Positions 28,508 through 38,170 of a DNA stretch of 64,000 nucleotides are shown in pieces. The position numbers and the translations under genes were made by a program. The stretch covers positions 62,001 to 126,000 of the forward strand of contig DASXTC010000010.1 in the NCBI GenBank assembly GCA_036505635.1, read 5' to 3'. Origin of the DNA: DASXTC01 sp036505635. GTDB lineage: Bacteria > Acidobacteriota > Polarisedimenticolia > JACPZX01 > DASXTC01. The notes beneath the pieces are model-generated. The model was not told the origin of the DNA. It worked only from the letters and a program-made list of their open reading frames with translations, and did not search any database. Position 1 is the stretch's first letter. The number at the start of each line of letters is the position of its first letter.

Positions 28508-30250
28508 ATGGGAGGCATCTGCGGATGGGTCGCGGCGGGGGCCGGATCGCCCGGTTCCGCGCCCGGTCCCCTGCGCGAGCCCATCGTCGGGGCGCTGGCC
28601 CATCGTGGTGAGATCTCCTGGCTCGATTCGTCTCTGGCCGGACCCTGCGTCGTCGTGGACAGCGCCTTCAACACGGTCGATGCGGCGAAAGCCGCCTGGG
28701 AGTCATGCTCGGGACAGCCGGCCGCTTTCGCCTCGCGGCTGGAGGGCTCCTTCGCCGCCGCGGCGCTCGACCGGCGCTCGGGACGGCTGGTCCTCGCGCG
28801 CGACCGGCTCGGCGAAAAGCCCCTCTACTACGCGGCGAGTCCGGCCGGCGTCGCTTTCGCCTCAGAGATCAAGGCGCTGCGGGGCGCGGCGGGGACGGTG
28901 GCGCTGCCGTCGCTGTCGATCCTGCCGGTGGCGGTCGACGCCTACCTCGCCTTCACCTATGTGCCGGCGCCCTGGACCATCTTCGAGCAGGTGCGGAAGG
29001 TCCCGGCCGGGCACGCCGTCGTCTTCGATCTGCGGGAGCCTGGGGCGGAGGAGGCGATCCGGTACTGGAGCCTTCCAGAGCGTTCGGGCGAGGAGCCCGC
29101 GCCCGCCCGGATGATGGAGGTGCTTCGGGAGGCGCTCGGACGGAGGCTGCCGCCAGCGGGGAGCGTGGGCTGTTTTCTGAGCGGGGGGCTCGACTCGAGC
29201 GTCGTGGCGGCTCTCATGGCGCGCGAGGGGCTCGTGCGATTTCCGGCCTTCTCGATCGGGTTCGGGGAGCCGGATCTCGACGAATCGGCGCACGCGCGGC
29301 GCGTGGCGGAGCTGGTCGGGGCCGACCATCACCTGATCCGGCTGCGCGACGTGGAGCCCGAGATGGTGTCCCCGGTGATCGCCCAGCTCGACGAGCCGAT
29401 GGCGGATGCCGCCGCCATCCCCACCTGGGTGCTGGCGCGCGAGGCGGCCGGGTCGGCGCGCGTGGTCATGACCGGGGACGGCGCCGACGCGCTCCTGGCC
29501 GGGGACCACTGGTTCCGGCGGTTGCGCCGGCTCGACGCGCTGGAGAGGTTGCCAGGGCCGGTCCGATTCCTCCCCGGCCTGCTGGGCGCGCGCTGGAGGG
29601 AGCTGATCGCGCTCCTGGACCTGGCGCCCGCGGCGCGGTACCTGAGGATCCGGGAGAAGTGGACCACCGCGCAGCGTCACGCGATCTACACGCCGGAGTT
29701 CCGCCGGCGTGTGGACGTCGCCGCGACCGAGGCGACCTACGTGCGCGCGCCGGTCGAGTGGAGGGCGGGTGGGTCGGTGGACGCGGCGGTCCGGCTCGAC
29801 TCGATCCACGGGCTCCCCGAGGACCTGCTCATGAAGGCCGACAAGATGGGTATGGCCCACGGCGTCGAGTCGCGCTCCCCCTTCCTCGACCAGGGGTTCG
29901 TGGAGTGGGCCGCGCGCCTCGACATCGGGATGCTGGTACGGGGCGCCGCCTCGAAGTATCTGCTCAAGAAGGGTGCCGAGTCGCTGCTGCCGCGCGATCT
30001 CATCTATCGCCGCAAGCATGGCTTCCAGGTCCCCGTCGCGCGGTGGCTTGCCGGGCCGCTGCGTCCCCTGACCGAGGCGGCCTTCGACCCGGCCCTTGCC
30101 GGGCCCCAGGGGATCTTCGACCCCGCGGCGCTGACGCTCCTCAAGAGCCGCTTCGAGCGCGGTTCCCCGCCCACCGCGGCGCTGGCCGGCCAGGTCTGGC
30201 AGATCGTGGCCTTTCAGACCTGGTGGAGGGGAGCGTTCGAAGGCCGCTGA
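28508..30250 (+). CDS. Asparagine-synthetase-like protein with degenerate glutaminase domain
   Basis: 580 residues with the two-domain layout of AsnB. The synthetase half is intact: PP-loop FLSGGLDSSVVAAL near residue 225, FGEPDLDESAHAR, MTGDGADALLAGDHW (the usual GDGGDELFGGY position), and KADKMGMAHGVESRSPFLD. The glutaminase half starts MGGICGWV where active enzymes start MCGI: codon 2 is GGA, so the N-terminal nucleophile Cys is missing. The usual HRGPD is HRGEI, and the NGEIYN segment and a following stretch of about 60 residues are absent or unrecognisable. Glutamine hydrolysis is thus unlikely. It could use ammonia, or adenylate a sugar acid or amino acid in the adjacent glycan pathway. 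Start ATG 28508 follows a GGTGGGGG stretch. Confidence 0.8.
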   Translation: MGGICGWVAAGAGSPGSAPGPLREPIVGALAHRGEISWLDSSLAGPCVVVDSAFNTVDAAKAAWESCSGQPAAFASRLEGSFAAAALDRRSGRLVLARDRLGEKPLYYAASPAGVAFASEIKALRGAAGTVALPSLSILPVAVDAYLAFTYVPAPWTIFEQVRKVPAGHAVVFDLREPGAEEAIRYWSLPERSGEEPAPARMMEVLREALGRRLPPAGSVGCFLSGGLDSSVVAALMAREGLVRFPAFSIGFGEPDLDESAHARRVAELVGADHHLIRLRDVEPEMVSPVIAQLDEPMADAAAIPTWVLAREAAGSARVVMTGDGADALLAGDHWFRRLRRLDALERLPGPVRFLPGLLGARWRELIALLDLAPAARYLRIREKWTTAQRHAIYTPEFRRRVDVAATEATYVRAPVEWRAGGSVDAAVRLDSIHGLPEDLLMKADKMGMAHGVESRSPFLDQGFVEWAARLDIGMLVRGAASKYLLKKGAESLLPRDLIYRRKHGFQVPVARWLAGPLRPLTEAAFDPALAGPQGIFDPAALTLLKSRFERGSPPTAALAGQVWQIVAFQTWWRGAFEGR

Positions 30251-30267
30251 CGGGCGCGCTTGACGTC

Positions 30268-31230
30268 ATGGACCTGACGCGTCATCGTCCGCGGGTGCCA
30301 ACGGGACACGCCGGCTCGCCGCCGTCACCGGTAAAGCTCGCCCTCGCGTTCGCCTCGATCTACTTCGTCTGGGGCTCGACCTTCCTCGCGATCAGGTACG
30401 CCATCGAGGAGATCCCGCCCTTCCTGATGGCGGGGACACGATTCGCGACCGCCGGAGCGATCCTCTACCTGTGGCGGAGGCTGGTTCACGGGGAGAGACC
30501 TTCGTGGGACCAGTGGCCGGGCGCACTCCTGGTCGGGGCGCTCCTCTTCATGGGGGGCAACGGGTCGGTGGTCTGGTCAGAGCAGCAGGTCGCCTCGGGG
30601 CTCACGGCGCTGCTGCTCGCCACCATCCCGCTCTGGATGGTCCTGCTCGACGCCCTGCGCCACGACGGCGCGCCCGTGACAAGGCGGGTGATCGCGGGCG
30701 TGGCGCTGGGGCTTTCGGGCCTCGCCATCCTCGTGGAGCCGTCAAAGCTGCTTGGGGGAGGGAGAGTCGCGCCGGTGGGCGCCGGGGTCCTCGTGGCGGG
30801 TTCGCTCTGCTGGGCCACCGGTTCCCTCGTCTCCCGCCGTCTCAGGCAGCCCCCTTCGGCGCCCCTGTCCGCAGGCATGCAGATGATGATGGGTGGTGTG
30901 ATCCTGCTCCTGGCGGGCGCGGCGTCGGGCGAGCTGGTCCGGCTCGATCCCCGGGGGCTTACGCCCCGCGGGTTCCTCTCGCTGTCCTACCTGATCCTCT
31001 TCGGCTCGGTCGTCAGCTTCACGGCCTACACCTGGCTGCTGACGGTCACGACTCCGGCCCGCGTCGCGACCTACGCCTACGTGAACCCGATCGTGGCGGT
31101 CCTGCTGGGGTGGATCCTCGCGAACGAGCCGCTCACGCCGCGCACCCTGCTGGCGACCGTCGTCATCGTGACCGCGGTGGCCATGATCATCTCGTCACGG
31201 ACGCAAAAAGGGATCCGGCGGGAGGTTTAA
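30268..31230 (+). CDS. EamA/DMT-superfamily permease
   Basis: About 320 residues with ten predicted hydrophobic segments in two EamA repeats, such as LAFASIYFVWGSTFLAIRYA, GLTALLLATIPLWMVLL, GVLVAGSLCWATGSLVSRR and VATYAYVNPIVAVLLGWILA. This resembles YedA/RhaT-type metabolite exporters. The start is tentative: the ATG at 30268 has no clear ribosome site, and a GTG at 30295 lies nearer the first membrane segment. It follows the asparagine-synthetase-like gene by 17 bp and may share its transcript. Substrate unknown. Confidence 0.8.
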   Translation: MDLTRHRPRVPTGHAGSPPSPVKLALAFASIYFVWGSTFLAIRYAIEEIPPFLMAGTRFATAGAILYLWRRLVHGERPSWDQWPGALLVGALLFMGGNGSVVWSEQQVASGLTALLLATIPLWMVLLDALRHDGAPVTRRVIAGVALGLSGLAILVEPSKLLGGGRVAPVGAGVLVAGSLCWATGSLVSRRLRQPPSAPLSAGMQMMMGGVILLLAGAASGELVRLDPRGLTPRGFLSLSYLILFGSVVSFTAYTWLLTVTTPARVATYAYVNPIVAVLLGWILANEPLTPRTLLATVVIVTAVAMIISSRTQKGIRREV

Positions 31231-31274
31231 TGCTATCGTGATGCACCACATCATTCATTAAGGAGGGCCACGCC

Positions 31275-31793
31275 ATGAGAAAACCCACGCCGCTACTGCC
31301 GTTCGCTATCGCCTGCGCCGTCATCGTGGTGACGGCATCCGCTCCCGCCGCGGCCGCCGCCACCGGGCCGGCCGCCGCGGGCTTCGACAAGCTCAAGTCG
31401 CTGGTGGGGACGTGGGAGGGCAAGAGCCCGGAGGGGGAGGCCGTGACGGTGACTTACTCGCTGATCGCCGGCGGCAACACGCTGATGGAGCAGCTCAGCC
31501 ACGGCAACATGGTCACGATGTACCACGTGGACGGCGACAGCCTGCTCTTGACGCACTACTGCATGGCGAACAACGAGCCGCGGATGCGCGCGAAGGGTCT
31601 CTCGGCCGACGGCAAGAGGCTCGAATTCAAGTTCGTGGACGCCGCCAACCTCGCCAAGCCGACGGACATGCACATGCATTCCCTGACGTTGACCTTCCAG
31701 GACGCCGACCACGTCACGCAGGAGTGGGTCAACTCGACCGAGGGAAAGGAGCAGCCCGCGTCGTTCCCGCTGACGCGAAGGAGCGCGCGATGA
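31275..31793 (+). CDS. Small secreted protein, possibly DUF1579-like
   Basis: 172 residues with a clear signal peptide (PFAIACAVIVVTASAPAAAAA). The mature part reads GFDKLKSLVGTWEGKSPEGEAV, LIAGGNTLMEQLSHG, HVDGDSLLLTHYC and ends with a strand-rich region. The sequence LxGxWxG followed by paired strands suggests a small beta-barrel or lipocalin-like family such as DUF1579. The ATG is preceded by AAGGAGGG. Its stop overlaps the start of the formate dehydrogenase gene (ATGA), an unexpected coupling of a secreted protein to a cytoplasmic enzyme. No function can be assigned. Confidence 0.65.
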   Translation: MRKPTPLLPFAIACAVIVVTASAPAAAAATGPAAAGFDKLKSLVGTWEGKSPEGEAVTVTYSLIAGGNTLMEQLSHGNMVTMYHVDGDSLLLTHYCMANNEPRMRAKGLSADGKRLEFKFVDAANLAKPTDMHMHSLTLTFQDADHVTQEWVNSTEGKEQPASFPLTRRSAR

Positions 31794-33682
31794 GATGGAA
31801 GTACGTCCGGCTCACCGAGCCCCTGGTGCGCGAGAAGGGCCGGCTCCGGCCGGCCTCCTGGGAGGAGGCGCTCGACCGCGCCGCCGGGGGATTCCGGCAG
31901 GCGCGCGAACGGCACGGGCCCCAGGCGTTCGGCCTCTTCTCGTGCTCCAAGGCGACCAACGAGGTCAACTACCTGGCGCAGAAGTTCGCCAGGGTGGCCG
32001 CGGGGAGCAACAACGTCGATAGCTGCAACCGGACTTGACACGCCCCCAGCGTCGTCGGTCTGACGACGGTATTCGGAGCGGGCGGGGGCACCTCCTCGTA
32101 CCGGGACGTCGAGGAGACGGATCTCATTGTCCTGTGGGGGTCCAACGCGCGTGAGGCGCACCCTATCTTCTTCCATCACGTCCTGAAGGGCGTCCGTAAC
32201 GGAGCGCGTCTCTACGCGGTCGATCCGCGGCGTACTACGTCCGCGCAGTGGGCCGACGTCTGGCTCGGGATCGACGTGGGCTCCGACATCTCTCTGGCCA
32301 ACGCGGTGGGCCGGGAGATCATCACCGCCGGCCTTCACAACCGCGCCTTCATCGGGCGGGCCACCACCGGCTTTGACGCCTACCGCGAGTGCGTGGAGAC
32401 GTACACGCTGGAGCGCGCCGAGCGCGAGACCGGGGTGCCGGCCGGCGTCATCCGCGAGCTGGCGCACGCCTACGCGTCGGCCGACCGGGCGCAGATCTGC
32501 TGGACGCTCGGGATTACCGAACACCACAACGCGGTCGACAACGTCCTGGCGCTGATCAACCTCGCGTTGCTGACGGGGCACGTCGGCCGGTTCGGCTCGG
32601 GGCTCAACCCTCTGCGCGGACAGAACAACGTGCAGGGCGGAGGGGACATGGGGGCGCTGCCCAACAAGCTGCCCGGCGGCCAGGACGTCGAGGACCCGGG
32701 CCACCGCGCGAAGTTCGAGCGGGCCTGGGGCGCCGCGATCCCGTCCACGCGCGGCTGGCACCTCTCGCAGATGTTCGAGGCGATGCAGCGTGGCGAGCTC
32801 AGCGCGCTCTACGTCCTGGGTGAGAATCCGGCGCAGTCGGAGGCCGACCAGGCTCACGCCGTGAAACTGCTCGAGGGGCTCGATCACCTCGTCGTGCAGG
32901 ACATCTTTCTGACCCGCACGGCGCAGATGGCGCACGTCGTCCTGCCGGCGGCGGCGTCCTGGTGCGAGTCGGAGGGGACCTTCACGAGCAGTGAACGACG
33001 CGTGCAGCGTGCCCGCAAGGCGATCGAGCCGCCGGGACAGGCGCGCGATGACATCGCGATCCTGTGCGACCTCGCGCGGCGTCTGGGGTGCGACTGGGGC
33101 GCGCCGACCGCCCGGGAGGTCTGGGACGAGGTGCGCGACCTCTCGCCGTGGCACCGCGGGATGACCTACCCGCGCCTCGAGAGCCTCGGCGGCCTGCAGT
33201 GGCCCTGTCCCGACGAAACCCATCCGGGAAGCCCCGTCCTGCACACCCGGCTCTGGAGCGATCCGATTGAAGGGACTCCCGCGCCGTTTCACGCCGTGGA
33301 GAACGATCCTCCAGTCGACAAGCTCACGGACGAGTACCCGCTGCGACTGACGACCGGACGCCGGCTCGACTCGTTCAACACCGGCGTGCAGACCGAGGGA
33401 TACGCCTCGCCGCTGCGGCGCGGCGAGAGCCTCGACATCTCGTCGGAGGACGGCGCCCGGTTCGGCGTGGCCGATGGAGAGGTCGTGAGGGCCGTGTCCC
33501 GGCGCGGCTCGGTGCTGGTGCCGGCCCGCTACGATCCCACGCTGCGCCCGGGGCTCGTCTTCATGACTCTGCACTTCCAGGATGACGTGGCCACCAACCT
33601 GCTGACGATCGACGCCGTCGATCCCAAGTCCGGGACGGCCGAGTTCAAGGCGGCGGCGATCCGGATCGAGAGGGTCCCGTAG
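31790..33682 (+). CDS. Formate dehydrogenase catalytic half with selenocysteine encoded by in-frame UGA
   Basis: Molybdopterin (or tungstopterin) catalytic module oxidising formate to CO2, or the reverse; 630 residues when the TGA at 32036-32038 is read as selenocysteine (residue 83). The context is NVDSCNRT-Sec-HAPSVVGL, matching the active-site VDCCARV-Sec-HGPSVAGL of E. coli FdhF, including the conserved His after Sec. Both sides stay in frame and on-family. Downstream are VDPRRTTSA, LRGQNNVQGGGDMGALP with the active-site Arg, QDIFLTRTAQMAHVVLPA and the C-terminal LTTGRRLDSFNTG. The protein begins at RLTEPLVREKG, so the N-terminal [4Fe-4S] domain normally preceding it is missing; it is encoded at the end of the gene at 35533. 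ATG overlaps the previous stop (ATGA). Needs SelA/SelB/SelC supplied from elsewhere. Confidence 0.9.
32050..32068 (+). promoter_or_regulatory. SECIS-like hairpin downstream of the UGA
   Basis: CGTCGTC (32050-32056) and GACGACG (32062-32068) form a perfect 7-bp stem closing the loop GGTCT. The bacterial SECIS of E. coli fdhF has GGUC in its apical loop, recognised by SelB. The stem begins 11 nt after the UGA and the loop 18 nt after it, within the expected window. The bulged U of the E. coli element is not evident in the fully paired form. Confidence 0.75.
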
Positions 33683-35536
33683 GTGGATCTCCATCTGATC
33701 CCGGGCGCGGACCCCACCGATCAGGAGCGCGCCGCGGTGGATGGGGCGCTCGGGACGCCGGCCACCGGCTGGGAAGGCGCCAGGCGGAGGGAGGAGCTCG
33801 AAGGGCACGTCGCCCACGGAGGTCGCGAGTCGCGTGCCCGGCGCCACCTGCTGCTGCCCGCCTTGCAGGCGGTCCAGGCCCGTGTCGGCTGGATCAGCCC
33901 GGGAGCGCTCAACTACGTCTGCCGGAGGCTCACCGTGCCGCCGGCGGACGCCTACGGCGTCGCGACCTTCTACTCGATGCTGTCGGTCGAGCCGCGGCCC
34001 GGGACGGTCGTTCACATCTGCGACGACCTTGTCTGCCGGATCGCGGGCGCCAGGGAGCTGTGCGTCGAGATGACGCGACGCGTCGGGCCCGCGGGCTCGG
34101 CGACGAAGGACGGCGCCGCGACATGGATGACGAGCCCCTGCCTTGGTCTGTGCGAGAGGGCCCCCGCGGTCCTCTTTCAGGAGGCGGGTCCGGAGCCTTC
34201 CGACCACGCGCTGGCTCCGGCCACCGCGCACCAGGTGACGGAGCTCATGGAAGGGCGAGGCGCGGCTGCTCCGCCGGTTCCAGCGCGTCCCACCGCCGGG
34301 CGCCTCCTGCGCCGGGTTGGCCGCGTCGATCCGGAGAGTCTCGACGACTATCGCGCGCACGGTGGCTATGCCGCCCTCAGGCGCGCCCTCGCGACGGGAC
34401 CGGAGGGGGTCATAAGGGAGGTCCTCGACTCCAAACTGGTGGGTCGCGGCGGCGCCGCCTTCCCCAAGGGGCGCAAGTGGGATGCGGTGGCCAAGGCTGC
34501 GGTGCGTCCGCACTACGTCGTCTGCAACGCCGACGAGTCGGAGCCGGGGACATTCAAGGACCGCGTCCTCATGGAGGAGGACCCCTTCGCCGTCGTGGAG
34601 GCGATGACGATCGCGGGGTACGCCACGGCCAGCGAGCAGGGTTACATCTATATCCGCGGGGAATACCCCCTGGCGACGGCCCGCATCTCCGGAGCCATCG
34701 CTCAGGCGCGCGCGCGTGGGCTGCTCGGCCACGGCGTCATGGGCGGGGGGTTCCGCTTCGACATCGAGCTGCGGCGGGGAGCGGGGGCCTACATCTGCGG
34801 CGAGGAGACCGCCCTCTTCAACTCGATCGAAGGATACCGCGGCGAGCCGCGCAACAAGCCCCCCTACCCCGTGCAGGCCGGCCTCTTCGGAAAGCCGACC
34901 GCCATCAACAACGTGGAGACACTGGTCAACGTCCTGGACATCCTCATCGACGGCGGGCCGGCGTTCGCCTCCACCGGCACGGCGCAGTCCACCGGCACGA
35001 AGCTGTTCTGCGTCTCGGGGTGCGTGGAGCGCGCCGGGGTCTACGAGGTTCCGTTCGGCACGACCCTGAGGCAGTTGATCGACCTGGCGGGCGGCATGCG
35101 TGGAGGCCGTCCTCTGCGCGCGGTCCTGCTGGGCGGGGCGGCCGGCTCCTTCGTGACACCGGATCAGATCGACACGCCGCTGACGTTCGAAGGGGTCGTT
35201 GCGGCCGGCGCCACGCTCGGTTCGGGCGCGGTGATCGTCTTCGACGAAGGAGTCGATCTCGAGGACATCGTTCTGAGAATCGCCGCCTTCTTCCGCGACG
35301 AGTCATGCGGCCAGTGCGTCCCGTGCCGCGTAGGGACGCAGCGTCAGGAGGAGCTCCTCGCCCGCCTGGCGGGCGGCCGCGCCCGGGGATCGGTAAAGGA
35401 CGAGACGGCCCTGCTGGATGAGATCGTGCAGGCCATGCGGGACGCCTCGATCTGCGGTCTGGGCCAGACGGCGGGGAGCGCCGCGAGATCGGCGATAGAG
35501 AAGCTGGGTCTGTTCAAGGGCGGGGGGCCGGCATGA
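33683..35536 (+). CDS. Fused NuoE-NuoF-type diaphorase subunit of formate dehydrogenase
   Basis: 617 residues that pass electrons between the iron-sulfur chain and NAD. The N-terminal NuoE-like domain has a thioredoxin-like [2Fe-2S] site at C113 and C118 (HICDDLVC) and C153 and C157 (SPCLGLC). The NuoF-like domain begins near residue 220, with the NADH/FMN loop GRGGAAFPKGRKW, NADESEPGTFKDR, GAYICGEETAL, and a [4Fe-4S] site SCGQCVPCRVGT plus a distal Cys (ASICGLG). The GTG start directly follows the stop of the catalytic gene. The stop overlaps the next gene by 4 bp. NAD is the likely acceptor; an electron-bifurcating use with ferredoxin is possible, as in related complexes. Confidence 0.9.
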   Translation: MDLHLIPGADPTDQERAAVDGALGTPATGWEGARRREELEGHVAHGGRESRARRHLLLPALQAVQARVGWISPGALNYVCRRLTVPPADAYGVATFYSMLSVEPRPGTVVHICDDLVCRIAGARELCVEMTRRVGPAGSATKDGAATWMTSPCLGLCERAPAVLFQEAGPEPSDHALAPATAHQVTELMEGRGAAAPPVPARPTAGRLLRRVGRVDPESLDDYRAHGGYAALRRALATGPEGVIREVLDSKLVGRGGAAFPKGRKWDAVAKAAVRPHYVVCNADESEPGTFKDRVLMEEDPFAVVEAMTIAGYATASEQGYIYIRGEYPLATARISGAIAQARARGLLGHGVMGGGFRFDIELRRGAGAYICGEETALFNSIEGYRGEPRNKPPYPVQAGLFGKPTAINNVETLVNVLDILIDGGPAFASTGTAQSTGTKLFCVSGCVERAGVYEVPFGTTLRQLIDLAGGMRGGRPLRAVLLGGAAGSFVTPDQIDTPLTFEGVVAAGATLGSGAVIVFDEGVDLEDIVLRIAAFFRDESCGQCVPCRVGTQRQEELLARLAGGRARGSVKDETALLDEIVQAMRDASICGLGQTAGSAARSAIEKLGLFKGGGPA

Positions 35537-36480
35537 GCCTTCTGAGGATCCGGCGCAAGGATGAGCGTCCGGTCGAGGTCAGCATCGACGGCAGGCCGGT
35601 CACGGTCCCCGAGGGGGCCACGATCCTCGATGCGTGCCGCGGCGAGGGGATCGACACGCCCACTCTCTGCTATCTGGAGAACCTCACGCCGGTCAATGTC
35701 TGCAGGGTCTGCGTCGTGGAGGTGGAGGGGTCACGCGTCCTGGTGCCCGCCTGCTCGCGCAAGGTCGAGCCGAAGATGAAGGTCCGGACCGACAGCGAGC
35801 GCGTGCGCCTCAGCCGGAAGCTCGTGCTGGAATTTCTGGCCTCCTCGGTCGATCTGTCATGCGCTTCACCCGATCTGCTCCGGTGGATGGAGAGATATGG
35901 GGCCCGTCCCGAGCGGTTCGGCCCGCCCGCGGAGCCGGCCGCCCCGGGGGAGCGCGACGGCGCCCGGCCCGGACACCACCACGCGCCCGAGCCTGGACGC
36001 GCCGCGCGCGTGGCCCAGCCTGCCAAGGTTGACAACGAGCTCTACGTGCGCGACTACGGCAAGTGCATCCTCTGCTACAAGTGCGTGGAGGCCTGCGGTA
36101 CCGACGCCCAGAACACGTTCGCCATCGCCGTGGCCGGGCGGGGTTTTGATGCGCGCATCTCCACGGAGTTCGCCGCCGGCCTGCCCGACACGGCCTGCGT
36201 CTTCTGCGGCAATTGCATCGGCGTCTGCCCCACCGGCGCTCTGATGTTCAAGTCGGAGTTCGACATGCGCCGCGAGGGGACATGGGACGAATCGAGGCAG
36301 ACGGTGACGGACACCATCTGCCCCTACTGCGGCGTGGGCTGCACGCTCCAGCTCCGCGTGCAGGACAACTCAATCGTGCGCGTCACGTCGCCGATGGACC
36401 ACGAGGTCACGGACGGCCATCTCTGCATCAAGGGACGCTTCGGCTGGCGCTTCGTCCAGAACCGGCCCGCGGGGGAGTGA
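35533..36480 (+). CDS. Formate dehydrogenase N-terminal half: ferredoxin domains plus the detached Mo-domain [4Fe-4S] module
   Basis: 315 residues. A [2Fe-2S] domain uses C46, C57, C60 and C74. Two [4Fe-4S] clusters follow: C178, C181, C184 with C232, and C222, C225, C228 with C188. The last about 55 residues are the Molybdop_Fe4S4 module, [12 protein letters not shown] plus [13 protein letters not shown] (C263, C266, C270, C298), normally at the start of the catalytic domain. The chain then stops at NRPAGE. The sequence that should come next is the beginning of the protein at 31790. So this and that gene together make one standard FdhA-type alpha subunit. The His/Cys cluster of NuoG is not present. 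A linker of about 40 residues with GHHHAPEPG joins the domains. ATG overlaps the diaphorase stop. Confidence 0.88.
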   Translation: MSLLRIRRKDERPVEVSIDGRPVTVPEGATILDACRGEGIDTPTLCYLENLTPVNVCRVCVVEVEGSRVLVPACSRKVEPKMKVRTDSERVRLSRKLVLEFLASSVDLSCASPDLLRWMERYGARPERFGPPAEPAAPGERDGARPGHHHAPEPGRAARVAQPAKVDNELYVRDYGKCILCYKCVEACGTDAQNTFAIAVAGRGFDARISTEFAAGLPDTACVFCGNCIGVCPTGALMFKSEFDMRREGTWDESRQTVTDTICPYCGVGCTLQLRVQDNSIVRVTSPMDHEVTDGHLCIKGRFGWRFVQNRPAGE

Positions 36481-36506
36481 GCGCGACGCGCTCCCGGCCG
36501 GGGGCC

Positions 36507-36515
36507 TGCTAGAAT
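36507..36515 (+). promoter_or_regulatory. Extended -10 promoter for fumarase
   Basis: TGCTAGAAT (TGnTAnAAT) lies 33 bp before the fumarase ATG, giving a leader of about 25 nt. No -35 match is apparent. Confidence 0.4.
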
Positions 36516-36547
36516 GTCTCCGCTGGAGCGCCCGGCTGGAGTCCTCG

Positions 36548-38161
36548 ATGCCTGAATTCATCTACCAGGAGCCGTTTCCCCTCGGCCCCGATCCGACCAG
36601 GTACCGCCTGCTGACCAAAGAGCACGTCTCGGTCGCGCTCTTCGACGGCACGGAGGTCCTGAAGGTCGCCCCCGAGGCGCTCACGCGGCTGGCGAGCGAG
36701 GCCCTGCGCGACATCTCGTTCCTCCTGAGGCCCGCGCACCTGGAGAAGGTGGCCGCCATCCTCGAAGATCCGGAGGCCTCGGCGAACGATCGCGACGTGG
36801 CCCTGGCGATGCTGAGGAACGCCGAGGTCTCCGCGCGCTTCGTGCTTCCGTTCTGCCAGGACACGGGGACCGCCACGATCATCGGCAAGAAGGGTCAGCG
36901 TGTCTGGACCGGAGTCAATGACGAGGAGTACCTCTCGCGAGGAATCCACGAGACCTTCCAGCGGGAGAACTTCCGCTACTCCCAGACCGTGCCTCTGAAA
37001 ATGTACGAGGAGAAGAACTCCGGCACGAACCTGCCGGCGCAGATCGACCTGTACGCGGCACACGGCATGACCTACGAGTTCCTCTTCGTGGCCAAGGGAG
37101 GCGGTTCGGCCAACAAGAGCTTCCTCTTCCAGGAAAGCAAAGCCGTGTTGAACCCCGAGAACCTCGAGACCTTCCTCACCGAGAAGATGAAGACCCTGGG
37201 GACGGCCGCCTGCCCGCCCTACCACCTCGTCTTCGTCATCGGTGGGACCTCCGCCGAGGCCTGCCTCAAGACCGTGAAGCTGGCGAGCACGGGGTACCTC
37301 GACACGCTGCCCGAATCCGGGAACCTCCACGGTCAGGCGTTTCGCGATCTTCCGATGGAGGAGAGGATGTTGCGGGCCGCGCAGCGGTGCGGGTACGGCG
37401 CCCAGTTCGGCGGCAAGTACTTCGCGCTCGACGTCCGGGTCGTGCGCCTGCCGCGGCATGGGGCTTCGTGCCCCATCGGCATGGGCGTCTCGTGCTCGGC
37501 CGACCGCAACGTCAAGGCGCGCATCGACCGCGACGGGCTCTGGCTCGAAGAGCTCGAGCGCGATCCGGGTCGGTTCATCCCCGCGGCGGGCCGCGTGATG
37601 GCCGACACCGCCTCCGTGAAGATCGACCTCAAGCGTCCGATGAAGGAGATCCTCGCCCAGCTTACGAAACACCCGGTGACCACCCGACTCTCGCTGACCG
37701 GGCCTCTGATCGTCGCGCGCGACCTCGCCCACGCGAAGATCAAGGAGCGTCTCGACAGAGGAGAGCCGCTGCCGCAGTCCTTCAAGGATCACCCGATCTA
37801 CTACGCCGGACCGGCCAAAACTCCCGACGGGATGGCCTCCGGATCGTTCGGCCCCACCACCGCGGGTCGCATGGACGCCTACGTGGACCTGTTCCAGTCC
37901 CACGGCGGCTCGCTCGTGATGATCGCCAAGGGCAACCGCGGCCCGCAGGTCACGCGGGCGTGCAGGAAGCACGGGGGCTTCTATCTCGGGTCGATCGGCG
38001 GTCCGGCGGCGCTGCTGGCTCAGGAGAACATCAGGAAGGTCGAGGTCGTGGAATACGCCGAGCTCGGGATGGAGGCGATCTACCGCATCGACGTCGAGGA
38101 GTTTCCGGCCTTCATCATCGTGGACGACAAGGGGAACGACTTCTTCAGCCAGCTCGGCTGA
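36548..38161 (+). CDS. fumA: Class I fumarate hydratase, single-chain
   Basis: Iron-sulfur, oxygen-sensitive fumarase converting fumarate and malate in the TCA cycle, in the cytoplasm. The 537 residues cover both the alpha and the beta domain of class I enzymes. The N-terminal catalytic domain has [45 protein letters not shown] and [16 protein letters not shown]. The C-terminal domain has [30 protein letters not shown] and MIAKGNRG. Cysteines expected for the [4Fe-4S] cluster are in FCQD, ACPP and the GMGVSCSAD region. It is probably transcribed from its own promoter at 36.5 kb. With korAB it supplies part of an anaerobic TCA or reductive TCA route. Confidence 0.95.
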   Translation: MPEFIYQEPFPLGPDPTRYRLLTKEHVSVALFDGTEVLKVAPEALTRLASEALRDISFLLRPAHLEKVAAILEDPEASANDRDVALAMLRNAEVSARFVLPFCQDTGTATIIGKKGQRVWTGVNDEEYLSRGIHETFQRENFRYSQTVPLKMYEEKNSGTNLPAQIDLYAAHGMTYEFLFVAKGGGSANKSFLFQESKAVLNPENLETFLTEKMKTLGTAACPPYHLVFVIGGTSAEACLKTVKLASTGYLDTLPESGNLHGQAFRDLPMEERMLRAAQRCGYGAQFGGKYFALDVRVVRLPRHGASCPIGMGVSCSADRNVKARIDRDGLWLEELERDPGRFIPAAGRVMADTASVKIDLKRPMKEILAQLTKHPVTTRLSLTGPLIVARDLAHAKIKERLDRGEPLPQSFKDHPIYYAGPAKTPDGMASGSFGPTTAGRMDAYVDLFQSHGGSLVMIAKGNRGPQVTRACRKHGGFYLGSIGGPAALLAQENIRKVEVVEYAELGMEAIYRIDVEEFPAFIIVDDKGNDFFSQLG

Positions 38162-38170
38162 TCACGCGGC

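Noticed and set aside
31790..32038. Formate dehydrogenase gene read as a nonsense-mutated pseudogene
   Set aside because: The TGA is exactly at the selenocysteine site, both sides remain conserved and in frame, and a SECIS-like hairpin follows.
31556..34732. 1058-codon minus-strand open frame across the formate dehydrogenase operon
   Set aside because: Shadow of the real plus-strand genes. It stays open because the opposite codons are GC-rich.
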